Origin: Podocnemis expansa
Lineage: Eukaryota; Chordata; Testudines; Podocnemididae
Direction: 5' to 3'
Assembly: GCA_007922195.1 (NCBI GenBank)
Contig: ML682067.1
Location: 9,037,405-9,101,404 of the forward strand
Length of the DNA stretch: 64,000 bases
Shown one piece after another: positions 1 to 11,380 of this stretch; the stretch's first letter is position 1; each line of letters opens with the position of its first letter. The notes under the pieces were generated by a model. That model did no database searches. It was not told where the DNA came from and was given only the letters and a program-made list of their open reading frames with translations. Both the position numbers and the translations under genes were made by a program.

Positions 1-95
1 AGCTCATGTGATAAATAAACCTGTTAGTCTTTAAATGCTGCAGGACTTCTTGGGTTTTTTTGCTGGACTAGACTAACATGGTTGCCCCTGATGAA
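1..95 (+). repeat. Penelope-like element terminal fragment
   Basis: The stretch reads AGCTCATG, an AATAAA-rich segment, TTAGTCTTTAA, then ACTAGACTAACATGG. This matches the end of the full-length PLE at 17629-20025 (sense to its ORF), including the terminal extension. Only the last part of the terminal repeat is inside the window. Confidence 0.6.
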
Positions 96-182
96 GTTAA
101 GACTTTGTAAGTCACCTTGCATCAACCTATTTATGCCTACACTCTAATTTATCTCTGGTTGACATAAGCACCCCATTACGAC

Positions 183-860
183 ATGTGACAGGGCTCCAGT
201 CACCATGCTGGTACCTCCTGTTGATTGTCTTGCAGATTAGCTCTGCAGGTCAGTAGGCCCTCTCCTGAGGGTGCCTCAGCCTCTATCACTTCGCTCCTGG
301 ATGATTTCCTGCTAATCCTCTTCTTGCTCCCCACCTTGGGGGGCTATTGTTGCACTCCAATTGTTCTATAACTTCCCCAGTGAGTGGCAACTGTATGGAA
401 GGGACCCAGGCCCTTCCACTACTCCAGGTCCCTGCCCAGGGACTCTAGATGGCAGCTACCTGCTTCATCCCCTCCAACTCCTCAGTACCTTTTCTTGGTC
501 AGTGTCCCTGAAGAGCCAGCACTTTTTGCAGCATTACCTCAGAGCCTTAGCTTGCCAGTCCCAGCAGCCAGCCAAGAGCTCTCTCTAGCTCCCCCTGTCC
601 CTGTTAGCAGCACTCCTCTGCCCAGGGTGCTACATGCCTCTTTCTCCTTCTCCTTCTCCTCCCTGCTAGGCACGCACTCCCTCCTTGAGCTCTAGGGAGC
701 AACTGACCCTGCTCTGCCGTGTAACTTTTTATGTGGGCCTGCCAGTTCCTGAATGGCAGCTCCTCTCACCCCTCTTCAATTGGCTTCTGTTCATCCTTCC
801 TAGGGTTCTGTTAATCCCTTTGAGGTCAGTGTGGAATCAATGCCCTATTACAGCCATGCT
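183..860. repeat. possible LTR-like repeat, unclassified
   Basis: A C/T-rich block begins TGTGACAGGGCTCC and has no coding potential. The TGTGAC start and pyrimidine-rich content resemble LTRs of reptile retroelements, but no second LTR, target-site duplication or primer-binding site is visible. Weak call. Confidence 0.25.
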
Positions 861-2511
861 GTAAAACACCTCCCCAGTGTGAAACTATGGTTGACCTACT
901 GGGGTTGACAGTGCATGTGCAGACATTGTGTAACCTTTGTTGACTCCAATAGTCCTCTAGTTTCTGTCCTAGAATATTCCATTCCTTGGAACAGTGACTG
1001 CTCTGGTCAGAGTTTTAAACTCCACTGCTCCAGGGTCATGGAGCTGAGAAGACTTCCCTCCCTTTAAACCCCACTCAGAATTTTGAAATGAGTTTTTGTG
1101 ATCACCCATATTGGCAAACATACCTAGCAGCAATCCCTTGTCATATGCAACTGCTCAACTAACCCTGCCAACACCACACATGAGACATGCTCCTGCCTGG
1201 AGTAGATGAGAGGCATTGGATCTCTGAGCCTTGAGAAGTGACCCGACAAGCACAGCTACAGACCATCCATGTTCCTATGGATATCTATAAAAAGACAGCA
1301 TTGGGGATTCTCACAAATATACAACAGGGCCAGCACCTGCACTGTGTGAACGTAAAGGAACTGAGCCAGGCAGCTCAGTTTACAACAAGTGGCGTGCCTT
1401 ACTTGCCAGAGACCTCACTAGCACACCGCAAACCACCAGATATGCTTTGCGAATAGCCTGAAACAAAGATATGTGTGCTGACCCGTGAAGGGAAGGGGGG
1501 GGGGGGGGCCGGGGACTTCAGGAAGTGTGTGTATGCATTTTCTCTTATAATATTTTAACCTGGTAGCCATCCCAATCCTAAATTAACAAGACATGGGTAT
1601 TTATTTTTATTGTATTATTTGTACAAGAAACTGTAATGGTACAAACACAAGTAAAGTTATTATCTGCTTTTCATTCCCCTGTAAGAATAGGTGGGGATAG
1701 TTGCATGGAGCACTCTATTTGTCTGTGAAGATGTCACTTGTAGCATCTTGAGAGATCTCAGTGAAATTCTCTGAAGATATTGCTGTTTTCTCCCAAGGAT
1801 TTCTAGGGATGGCAGCAGGCAATAAACAAGCCAGTGGCATATGGATCTAGGCAGCTTCGGCTATGCCAATGTTCAATACAGTTGCCCTATACTCTTACCT
1901 ATGGAAACAAGGACCAGAATGTTATTGTTTTATGCAACCAAAATTCCACCCCCCTGCCCTTGCCCTAGTGAGCCATGTTCACCACAGGTAAGTCTGGAGA
2001 GCAGTGCTTTGCAGATGCAGATGCACTTCTAAGCTGAAGTATTAACATGCACATCTTATTGTGAGTGTTTATGGGAATAAGGGATGATAGTTTGGAAACT
2101 TCTCTTTCCATTTCTGTTGTGACTGTAAACCCAATGATACATCTGTTTTTATCAGCAGCTACTGCTGCTACAGCCTTGAAAGGTCCCCCTCCATATCTGA
2201 ATGTTTGACTCTGTGGAGGGCGGAGACTCAAAAAAGATAAGGGAGGACTTGTTCAGTGAGCTCCTACAAGCCAGTGCTTCATTGGACTGCAAACAAAGGG
2301 ACTGGAGGGACAACATAGCATAGAGAGGGAAAGACCTGACAGGAGAAAAGCCAGGAAAAAAAAGAGGGAGATGCACCAGGACATAATGGGTCTTTTCAGA
2401 CAACAGACAAAAGCTGCAGACCCTGACTGATTTACAAGTTTAAAAAAAAAAACCCAGCCTTTCCACCCTTAGCAGTCAGACCATAGCTTCCTACCGCCTC
2501 CAATATTCTAT
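861..2511. other. unannotated non-coding stretch
   Basis: No coding region or recognisable transposon end was seen. It contains a run of 14 G at about 1495-1508 and AT-rich sequence after 1540. The short open frames here have no family resemblance. Confidence 0.5.
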
Positions 2512-3469
2512 GGCTGTGTCCACACCAGGGCTTTATTTCGAAACAACAGCAGTTGTTTCAAAATAAAGCCTGGCATGTCCAAATGACATTCCGTTATTTC
2601 AAAATGATGGGACCTCCTATTTTGCTTTGAAATAACTGCCATCATTTTGAAACTGTTAAACCTTGTAGGCAATTGAAATAGCCCTTGTTTCGAAAGGGTT
2701 GTTTCAAAACAACGCAGTTAAGACAGGTTGTTTCGAAACAAACCCTGTTTCGAAACAGAGCTTCTGAACTTCCTCCCAGGGTGCACGGCACACTGGGGGG
2801 AAGTCCCACCTCAGCATCCTGGCTGGGGTGCTGAGGGGAGGTGCAGGGGGGTGGCAGGTGCCCTAGCCAGCTTCACTTGCTGCTCCCCCTTTCTGAAGGC
2901 AGGGGAGGCAGCAGGCGCCCAAGCTGGCTTCACTTGCCATTCCACTTTGCCAGCTTTGCCTGCTGCTTGGGTCGGTAGCTGCCCGCCGGGCTGTGGGGCC
3001 AGAGTTAGCCAGGCACCCCAGTCTCCCAGCAGGGGAGATGCCTGCTCAGGCAACCCTCTGACTGCTTGCAAGCAGCCAGAGGGGTGCCGGTTCCCCCAGC
3101 CCCTTGCAGGCTCTGCAGCCTCTGGTGTCCCACAGTTCATCCCCTGTTGTCCCACCAGCAGTGGGGCAGTCAGGGCAGGTGGATCCCTGCCCTGGGGGTA
3201 GTTTTCCCCTGCCTGGCTTTCCAGGTGAGAGCCAGGCAGGGGATTGATTGGCAACACGGCCCTGCCAGGGGGCCATGTTGCCAACTTCCTATGCTGCCCC
3301 TCTCCTGAAGCGAAATAGCATGTCCACACATAGGGCATGCTTTTTTGCTTTCAGGGTTTCCCTTATTTCGAATTAACAATTTTTTATTTCAAAATAAGTT
3401 ATTTCAAAATAAGGATTTTATTTCAAAATAAGTTATTTCAAAATAACCATCTATGTGTGTACATAGTCG
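2512..3469. mobile_element. fold-back MITE, TTTCGAAA family, copy 1
   Basis: The ends are GGCTGTGTCCACAC and, inverted, GTGTGTACATAG. Both arms are made of repeated self-complementary words such as TTGTTTCGAAACAA and TTATTTCAAAATAA. The centre (about 2765-3330) is a GC-rich non-palindromic filler absent from the other copies. It is a non-autonomous DNA transposon by structure; superfamily is not assigned. Confidence 0.75.
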
Positions 3470-3790
3470 ATGTCGCATCAAGGGCTGCAACTATACACTT
3501 ACAATTCAGTGCCATGGGATACCACGCAAGATGACAGCTTCACATACACTGACCAGTTGTATATGTGTAGCCACAAACTCTGTATGTACACTGAAAACAG
3601 AAATGTTTGCTACCTTTCAATCCCAAAGTCCCATTCCATTAATTTATGTTTAAGGTTTGTATTGCATTGCCTGTTGGTTTTGCACTGCTTCTCTGTATGG
3701 CTTTTGCCGCTCAATAAGATTCTCTTTTTTAAAATAAAATGTTTATTAGTTCATTATATGTATTTGCAGAATGTGTAGCAGTACTTAGAC

Positions 3791-4312
3791 CAGGGCCGTC
3801 CCTAGCGTAGGGCAACCGGGGTGGCAGCCCAAGGCCTCGCGCTTTGGGGAGCCCCACATGGCCACACTGCTACCCCCTGATGCTGGGGACCAGGCATGGG
3901 GCCAAAAGGTGGCCCAGTGCAGCACTGCCAGTCCGTCCACCCCCCTCGTCGCCACACATGCTGCTCTGGACTCCGTGCTGGACCAGTGAGGAGGGGGCAA
4001 AAGGCAGCGTGGAGCTGGTATCGCTGCCCCCCTCGCTGCTGCCCCAGCCCTGCTGCCTCCTGCCCCCTCCCCACTGCTTCAGCCCAGAGCACCACGCGTG
4101 GGAGGGAGCAGGGGTGGCTGGACCAGCAGTGCTGCACCAGGCTGCCCTTTTGGCAGCTCGCCTGGTCCTGGCATGGGGGGGGCAGCACAAGGGTCTGCCC
4201 CTCCCCTGGGCTGGCTGGCCCCACCCCCCAAATCCAGGGGGTGGGGTGGACACCGCAGCGGGCGATTGCCCAGGGCCACGGACCTCTAGCGATGGCCCTG
4301 GGGGTGGCCCTG
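3791..4312. mobile_element. hAT-like non-autonomous element, CAGGGCCGTCCCT ends
   Basis: The left end is CAGGGCCGTCCCTAGCG and the right end is CTAGCGATGGCCCTG followed by a second partial end GTGGCCCTG. It is flanked by ACTTAGAC and ACTCAGAC, an 8-bp target-site duplication with one mismatch. The interior is GC-rich and non-coding; open frames on both strands are composition artefacts. Confidence 0.65.
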
Positions 4313-4467
4313 ACTCAGACCACTGACTACTTGTGAATATAGAATGCCACAGAACTCACAGGTTTAAGAAAACCCCAGTCAGAGTTGTAGATGTGCAGCA
4401 AACACTAAACGATACCTACCACTCAACCTTCAGGCCCAAAGAACTGCCTAGCACAGAAATCTCCAGA

Positions 4468-4665
4468 GGGGTAGCTGTGTTAATCTGTGTACAGCAAAAC
4501 CGATGAGAGTCCTGTGGCACTGATAGACTAACAGCTTTCCTTGGGTATAAGCTTTCATGGGCTCCAACCCACTTCTGCAGCTGACAAAGTGGGTTGGAGC
4601 CCACAAAAGCTTATGCCCGAAGAAAGCTGTTAGTCTACAAGGTGTCACAGGACTCTTGTTGGTTT
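4468..4665. repeat. head-to-head pair of PLE terminal repeats
   Basis: The left arm carries, reverse-complemented, the PLE terminal signature (GGCACT, ACTAACAG, ATAAGCTTTCATGGG). After a turn at about 4578 the right arm carries the same signature forward (CCCACAAAAGCTTATGCCC, TTAGTCTACAAGGTGTCACA). The result is a palindrome of roughly 200 bp with no coding sequence between the arms. Confidence 0.65.
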
Positions 4666-4900
4666 TCCTCACATGACTGACCATTAAGACCATTCCACAC
4701 ATGACTAACCATTAAGGTGTTCTTTCAAAGCCCACCTCAACTGTATAGCTCTGTACTGAGCTCTTATAATGGCTTGTATGTCTGGCTGTCCAAAAATCAA
4801 CAGACACCTGCCCCATCCTAGCAACAGCTTTTCAGCCTTTCCCTCCCAGCTATTCCTCACAACACTACTGGAAAGTTTTCCTCACCAAGACCCCTCCTAG

Positions 4901-5451
4901 CAGCGCCAGAAGTATAGATCTGGGCACCTGGGGCAAGCAACGCACCCTCCCCCGACCTGGGCCAATCAGGCCCAGGAACCAAGCTGGCCCCAGCCACTGC
5001 TGGAAGGTGATAGGGAGCTGGATCCATCCACTTCTTCCCACTTGTCAGCCTGGTTGCTGGCTCTCCCATCCGGTCCCATCCCCCTACAAGCTGGCCAACC
5101 AGGCCCAATCCCTTCCCACCCTAATCTACCGGTATGGCTGGCAGCTGTCTAAGTCCCAACCACTCCAGATCACCTTCCCCCTTACCAAGCTGTGGCACGG
5201 GATACCCAGGCCAGAGCTGATAGTGGTGTGGCCACAGGACACAGGCTTCTCCCCCCATCCCAAGCATGCACCCTAGCTTTCTCAGGGGCAGGGTGGGAGA
5301 TTATAAATTTCCCCAACCCCATTCGCAGCCTGGCATCTGGAGAAATGTGCCTCTGGGGCCAGATAGGGTCTGCAGCTGCTGGCTGATTTGGTGCCCTCTA
5401 AAATTCATGCCCAGGGCTTTGGCCCAGTCACCTGGCCTAGTTACGGCCCTG
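4901..5451. mobile_element. hAT-like non-autonomous element
   Basis: The right end reads CTAGTTACGGCCCTG and the left end CAGCGCCAGAAGTATAG. Flanks CCTCCTAG and CCATCTAG match at 6 of 8 positions, consistent with an old 8-bp duplication. The interior is GC-rich and non-coding. Confidence 0.45.
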
Positions 5452-5601
5452 CCATCTAGTGAGTAATCACCACTAGCATCCCTCCAACCTATCAGCTGCA
5501 CAGTCAGTCATTTTGCATCTGTTTGGCCCATCGCTGAATTTTTCCTTGGTACTGTCAAGATAGGCATGGTGTTTTCCTGAGTCAGAGGTAAGCAGGATCA
5601 G

Positions 5602-5912
5602 GGGGTTACTCACCTGTAAACGTCCTTCTTCATGATGGGCTGGTTGCATACATTATGGATGAGGTATATATGTGCTGCAGCACACATGTGCCCAGAAACT
5701 GTTTGCTCTAGCCTGTTTCTGTAAGGTCAGTGGCCACCGCCCCCCCTCTGATCTGCACACCTTCACTAGTGTATAGGTGTCCCTGCCCCTGCCCCCTCTT
5801 CACTCCCTTCTTTCTGCTAACTCTTAAAAGCGGGAATGGAGGGAGGGTATGGAATGTATGTGAGCACCCCATCTCGAAGAAGGACATTTACAGGTAAGTA
5901 ACCGCTGTGACA
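5602..5912 (-). repeat. DIRS copy A 3' inverted terminal repeat and internal complementary region
   Basis: The outer edge GGTTACTCACCTGTAAACGTCC is mirrored at 5875-5910 by GAAGAAGGACATTTACAGGTAAGTAACC. In known DIRS elements an internal complementary region pairs with the terminal repeats during formation of the circular cDNA; this layout matches. Confidence 0.65.
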
Positions 5913-5914
5913 CT

Positions 5915-6904
5915 GTCTGGGTCTAGGAGACTGTTTATGGTTATCTTTTATATTAATATTTCATATTTGCAATAGTCATGTGATATGCCATGTTTGGTAT
6001 CAATAAAAGGCTGTAATCTGCTAGGTTTATATGTAATTATCATATCTGTATTAGAAAATTAGGAATCTATTTGTTTTATGTGTGCTCCAAGTGATTTGAT
6101 TCTCAGGCAGTCCCAGACTGGGTGTCTGCAAAACCATTGTCCTCTTGATGGCCCATCAATGGAACACCCAGGTACAGTGGGCCTAGGAAGAAACCTGTTT
6201 GACCAGTCACCCAGACTGACCATGTGACTCAGCTCCATTTTGATTTGGCAAGGACTCTGAGAGCATGGGAAAGCCAAATGTGATAAAAGGCAGTGGTCCC
6301 CATCTCCATTTTGTCTTCAGTCTGCAGCCTGCAATCAACATCACCCTCTGGAACTATTCCTCTGGGACTGAACAAAGGACTGAGACCCACCCAGGTGCTA
6401 GGTGCATACCAGAGGAATTGGACTACCCTGCAATCTACAGATTCTTCAAGGACTTGCTTTCTATGGACTCTAAATCATTTGTATGTATGTGATTCGCTTT
6501 GACCCTTTAACATCTCTCATATTTTGTTTCTTTTCTTTTTATATTAAACCTTTAGTTGCAACTACTAAAGGATTGGCTGGCAGCATGGCATTTTGGATAA
6601 GATCAAAGCCTATATTGTTCTGGGTGATGTGGCTGACCCTTTGGGGTCAGGAGAACCTATTTCTTTAAGAGACTCAGTGGCTACGTGGGGACCATAGGAG
6701 CTGATGTACAGTAAAGGCGGCTGTTTCTATTTTGTTATGCTTGGTGATGACCAGAGTGGGGAATCAGAAGCATGTTTTGTTACTGACTGGGAGACTGATT
6801 TAAGTACCATCCATCAGTGGTTTGGGGGTTTGGCCCCTGTTTTTGCAGCTTATCCTGATTTTGGTACATTCACAAGGTTATCCCAGGAAGCCTGGGTCAC
6901 ATCT
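5915..6904 (+). repeat. LTR-like insertion, possible solo LTR
   Basis: About 990 bp that do not belong to DIRS begin TGTGACACTGTCTGG and end CCTGGGTCACA, so TG...CA termini are possible. It contains GATAAAAGG (TATA-like) near 6281 and ATATTAAACC near 6541 (possible polyadenylation region). No target-site duplication is seen where DIRS sequence resumes, so the junction may also involve a deletion. Confidence 0.4.
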
Positions 6905-9860
6905 GGGATTGTTGCTGTTGCTGCTGCTGGTACAGGCGAAAAGGGTGTCTGGCCAGCTGTACGGTGTACATCCCCAGGGAGCAAAGGGTGGCCTGGGTAT
7001 CCTTCTTTCCATGCAGCTTTGTATCGGTGGACTCCGCGAACAATGACTGACCCTCGAAGGGAAGGTGCTGGATGGACTGTTGCATTGGTGGAGATAGTCC
7101 AGATCCCTGCAAGCAGGCCACATGGCACATAGCAATTGCTGATGCCACTCCCCTGCTAGCTGTGGCTGTAGTGCCCCAAGATGTCAGGAGCACCACACAT
7201 GCCTCTAGGAGGCCTTCCTCCACCAGCGTGTTGAAATTCAAGGCACAGTCTGAGAGAATGAGGTCCTTGAACATCTCCATGGATCTCCAAAGATTAAAGG
7301 TATAACTGCCCATGAGGGTCTACTGATTCGCAATATGGGGTTGGAGTGCCATGGTGGGATATATTTTCCCGCTGAACAGATCCAACTTCTTCCTTTTTCT
7401 TTGGAGTAGCCTCAGGCTGCCCTGGGTACTCGTGTTGGTTCACTGAGTCAACCACCAGGAATCCCAGCGTTGGATGGTTGAAGGGGAAGCTAAACTTGTC
7501 TGCAAGAACATGGTATTTCCACTTTGCTCCCTTCAATACTGGAAGGACTGAAGATAGGGTTTGCCACCTCACATGTGTGATTTTTAGGACCCCGTCATGC
7601 ACTGAGATTGCCACTTCAGCGGTTGGAGCTATATCCCCGACATCGAAGAGTAGGTCAAAATCTTCTCTAATGATCTCACTTTGAAGTTCAAGGTTTGCGG
7701 CCATTCACTTCAGAAACTCTTGGTGTGCACGCGAGTCTTCTCTGAGAGATAATGACTTCTGGTAAGCTGCCTTGTCAGGTTACGATGATGACATCACCTG
7801 GGACCCACTGCAGTAGGGGCCTGAGGGGCTTGCCCCAGGGTCCAGTTCCTCATTGGATGCCTCTTTGCCCTGAGCTCTTTGGGCTGTGTCTGCCCTGGAT
7901 GACCTTGAGGATGTTGAGTCCCTACCTGGGGAGTTCCAAGTGGGCCAGTCCAACCATAGCAGTGATCATTCTTTAAAAGTAGGCGGCGCTGCATCACTTG
8001 CCGGGTTGTTTGGTCTCACACCAATGGGCATTTGGAGGCCCAGTGCTGGTTGGCAAGAGGGGAATGACTCCTCTTCCGACACAGTGCCCGGGATGAGGCA
8101 TGCAACGATGCCACACTGGTGGGGCCAGTGCCAGAGCTCTGCTTCCTAAGGTGCAGTGCCAAGCAGATGGAGAGCACTTTCTATGGCACTTGCCCATCGA
8201 GCGATCCAGAGCTGGTATCAGTGCTGGAGGCACTGATGAGTGGCGGTGTTGGGCCGAAGGCCAGACTCCTGGGAGGCGTGTGAAAGTGACCTATTCTGAT
8301 GTGGTGAGCGAGGAAGGAAGTGTTTGCGGGATGAGGTCCTCAGAGAGATAGGCATATAGGCCCCATCCTTGTCCAACTCTGATGCCTAGGATGGGAGGCT
8401 TGAAGCCTTTCTTGAGGGGCAACCACATGGAGAGTCTCTTGTACTGATCTTTGGGGACCACACAGACCGTGGTGCAATGGGCTGTGCCAATCATCTCCAG
8501 CCAGGACTGAGGCTCTGGGGAGCACAGTGTCGAGGCTCAGGGCTGCAATGCAGTGTCCCCATGCCAATTCCTTTCCCGCACCGAGATCTCCCATGCCAAG
8601 TCCAGGCTCACGTCTGGAGCCCAACCAGGCTTCAGAAAACAGGGCCGGTTTTCCCTTTGACACTGCCAGTCTAGGTGGTGTAGGGGTTGCCAGCTGGAGC
8701 AGTGCTTTGGCCACCTCAAATGCCTCTGGCATGGAGGGAATCAGGAGCATTTCAGGTCTCCACACTGTTGAAGAGCCACACGCCACTGACTAGAAAAAGT
8801 CTAATGACTTGTCTTCTTTTTGGGTCTCACTTTGGGTCAAGTGCAGGGGTTAAAGTATAATTTGGGGGGCCCTTGAATCCTCCTAAATTTCCAGGCCCCC
8901 TTCAGGAGGTTTGGGGCCCCTCCATGCTGGGCCAGGTGCCCCTCATGTAGGTCTGGGCCCCCCTCACATACCCTTGCTACTGCCCCCAATCGCCATTCCC
9001 CTATCCCCAATATTCACCAAGCCCCCAATACTCACCCTCAAATCCACCCCCTGTCCCTAATATCCACGCCGCTGTCTCCGGTATTCCCCCAGCCCCAGCC
9101 CCCAAAATTCACCCCCCTGCCCCCAATACCTACCCCCAACATGAACCGGGCCACCCCACTTACCAGCAGCCACGCACTGGGCTGGGACACAATCCCCTGC
9201 TAGCTGCGCTTGGAGCCTTCTGCCTCCAACTGCAGCCTGCACATGCGCGGGGGAGCCAGGCACCCCCCCCACTCTCCCCCGCCCGCTGGAACGTGGCAGA
9301 ATGCCGTTCCGTGGCCTGCTATTTTTAGGGGCTCAGCATTCAGTCCCCAAAAAATAGAAAATGTAAGTGGAATGCTGTGTTCCAGGGTCTGCTATTTTTA
9401 AATGGTGGTCCCAGAACATAGCTTTCAGGCTCCATTTTCTATTTTTAGGGGGCCTGGAACACTGAGCACCTAAAAATAGTGGGCCTTGGAATGGCATTTC
9501 ACCACTTTCCAGCGTACTTTAACCTCTTGTGAGTGCCTGGGGCAGGCTGTGGTCCCACATGTCGTTTATCTGTTTACCCAGGCAGTGATCCATGCTAGGG
9601 AGGGGCCAGTGCAGAGTGGGCCCTCTATGCTGGAGCCACCAGCACTGACAATGAGGCACCCAGCACCGAGGTGGCATGCAAGGCCTCTTCTAAGGCCATG
9701 TAGCACAGGCAATTTTTTCACTGTTTCTGAGTCAGCTTAAAAGAATGGCACAGTTTGCACTTGTCTGGTCTATGGGATTCCCCAAAGCATTTCAAGCACT
9801 TTTCGCACTGTTGCTGATGTGGAAGGCCTTCCTACATTCGGCATACAGTTTAAAGCCCCA
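6905..9860 (-). pseudogene. DIRS copy A gag-like protein, broken
   Basis: Read on the - strand from about 9860, the protein starts with a cysteine-containing segment related to FKPCASCAKAF in copy B (here FKLYAECRKAF, the first cysteine lost). It is then interrupted by a hAT-like element at 8844-9529. Further down come the conserved gag blocks: KYHVLADKFSFPFNHPT, the VVDSVNQ motif, and near 6950-7100 LPFEGQSLFAESTDTKLHG followed by LGMY and a glutamine run. In DIRS elements this region is the gag-like particle protein. Reading frame changes and stops show it is inactive. Residual frames are 7294-7704 and 6897-7313. Confidence 0.7.
8844..9529. mobile_element. hAT-like element, CAGGGGTTAAAGTA family, copy 1
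   Basis: It starts CAGGGGTTAAAGTATAAT and ends TACTTTAACCTCTTG. Internally it has several fold-back segments built around CTATTTTTAGGGG and GGCCTGGAA, shared with copies at 54509-55071 and 55916-56611. It interrupts the gag of DIRS copy A. No clean 8-bp duplication is visible in this copy. Confidence 0.65.
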
Positions 9861-10200
9861 CATGGATGGTCCGGTGCTAGTACAACTGGCACCTTCTTTG
9901 GTTGGTGAAGCAGTGGTTTCTTCAGCATAAATGGAGCCTGGAGGCATTATTGAGACTAAGAGAGATTCCACTTCGGGCTGTGGGAGCAAGTGAATACGAC
10001 AGACAGGCTTTGCAAATGTTGCAAGAGCGGACAGTTCCAGGAACGTCACCAGCGGGTGGAAAGAAGGAATTGAAGGGGGGGTCAAAATCAGGGCCATCTA
10101 TATACCAGCGCAGGTGTGCAGGTCGGAGTGTGTGTTGGCCACTGACCCTACAGAGACAGGCTATGGCAAAAAGTTTCTGGGCACACATGCACTGCGGCAC

Positions 10201-10742
10201 TGTAAGACAAATGGAAGATTTTGTGAAAGTGAAGCATTAGTGGGTGGGTGGGGGGTCCCGCCAGACACATTTCCACTCTGCCATGCTATGTAATAAACAA
10301 AGTGCTTAAGTAATAATCGGTAGAAGTTATAGTAGTTAAGTAGTTGTTAGATTTCTGATAGCAGTGATCAACGCCCATCAGCAACAGTCTCTGTGACCAG
10401 GAGAGGGCCTGATTACCTCTCCCTGTGAGTAAAGGCCTATAACAATACAACCTTTCCCAAGCCTCCTTGGACTTCACTGCAGGATCTTGTGCAGAGGTAC
10501 TTTGGACAACATACTTCCCTGCTGAAGCCCTCCGTTGTTTCTGGGGCCCCCGATTGCTGGAAGGGGCATAAGCTGTGTCCTTCTTGCTTTCATTCTAACT
10601 TCAGTTCTTTCACTCGTGTGGTTAATAAGTGGTTGGTTAAGTAGTCTGTTAGCCAATAAATCTGTCTGTTCTGCTACCTGTGTCTTGGTGTTTCTTGCTA
10701 CTGGACCGCGAACCTCATCCCACTTGGGAGGGGAATACAACA
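10201..10742 (+). mobile_element. solo LTR inside the DIRS copy A terminal repeat
   Basis: A 542-bp block starts TGTAAGACAAATGG and ends GGAATACAACA (TG...CA). It is flanked by GGCAC and GGCAT, a 5-bp target-site duplication with one mismatch. An AATAAA lies at 10655-10660, placed as expected for an LTR R region on the + strand. It splits the DIRS right terminal repeat between CTGCGGCAC and CATGTACACAC. Retrovirus-like by structure; no gag, pol or env is present. Confidence 0.7.
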
Positions 10743-10793
10743 GGCATGTACACACTTCATCCAGAATAGATATGAGCAGCACTCAAAGAAGAG

Positions 10794-11170
10794 CTCCTGG
10801 AATTATTATCGTATTTCAATATCACCAGTGGCAATCTGCTGGTCAGAAAAGAATGTCCCTACTTGAAGCTTTCTGAACAGTCTGGTGTTCATGAAGGTGC
10901 AAGCATCATGCATCTTTCCTGATCTACCCACACTGTTATTGGTTGTAGTGTCCCTGGGGATCCACTGATTTCACAACTGTAGATATGTAGCTCTTTCTGT
11001 TGATGTACTCAGTGGCAAGATGGGCTGCTGACAAACTAGGAACATGGGTATTGGCTGTTACTCTACCATAGCTCAGGAACCCCAGTGCTGCAAATCCATC
11101 CACTTTGTCTTGCTCACTGTCAAGAGTCAGTCCTGACCCCTTGAAACAGGGCAGTCAACGCCCTTTAGTC
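10794..11170. other. unannotated non-coding stretch
   Basis: I see no coding region or transposon end in these bases. Confidence 0.5.
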
Positions 11171-11380
11171 CAGGGGTCTCAAACAGGCAGCTCATGGGTC
11201 GCATGCGGCCCCTAAAGCTATTTCCTGAGGTCCACAATGACACGATCATTACTGATGTTTGCAATATCATTGTATGGAAAGCTTTCAGTGGCACGGCCCT
11301 CGGACTACCTTACTGACCCTCATGTGGCCCTCTGCTAGTCTTCATGCGGCCCTTGTGGTGATTTGAGTTTGAGACCCCTG
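11171..11380. mobile_element. hAT-like MITE, 210 bp
   Basis: Inverted ends CAGGGGTCTCAAAC and GTTTGAGACCCCTG are perfect complements over 14 bp. Flanks CTTTAGTC and CTTTAGCC form an 8-bp target-site duplication with one mismatch. No coding sequence. Confidence 0.8.

Larger units (their letters stand above)
5602..10793 (-). mobile_element. DIRS retrotransposon copy A, internally deleted
   Basis: This is a tyrosine-recombinase (DIRS) retroelement on the - strand. The low-coordinate end has the terminal sequence GGTTACTCACCTGTAAACG and, 290 bp inside, its inverse ACATTTACAGGTAAGTAACC. The other end terminates in GAGCAGCACTCAAAGAAGAG. Between them only gag-like coding sequence survives; reverse transcriptase, RNase H and recombinase are missing. 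Three later insertions interrupt it: an LTR-like block (5915-6904), a hAT-like element (8844-9529) and a solo LTR (10201-10742). DIRS elements are known to make no target-site duplication, and none is seen. Confidence 0.75.

Noticed and set aside
2811..3338. 175-codon frame on the - strand
   Set aside because: Lies in the GC-rich filler of a fold-back MITE; low complexity and absent from other copies of the family.
3785..4336. Several overlapping frames of 120-160 codons on both strands
   Set aside because: They fall inside a GC-rich hAT-like element bounded by an 8-bp duplication and have no motif.
5910..6910. Target-site duplication for the LTR-like block in DIRS copy A
   Set aside because: The flanks ACCGC and TCTGG do not match, so a simple insertion cannot be asserted.
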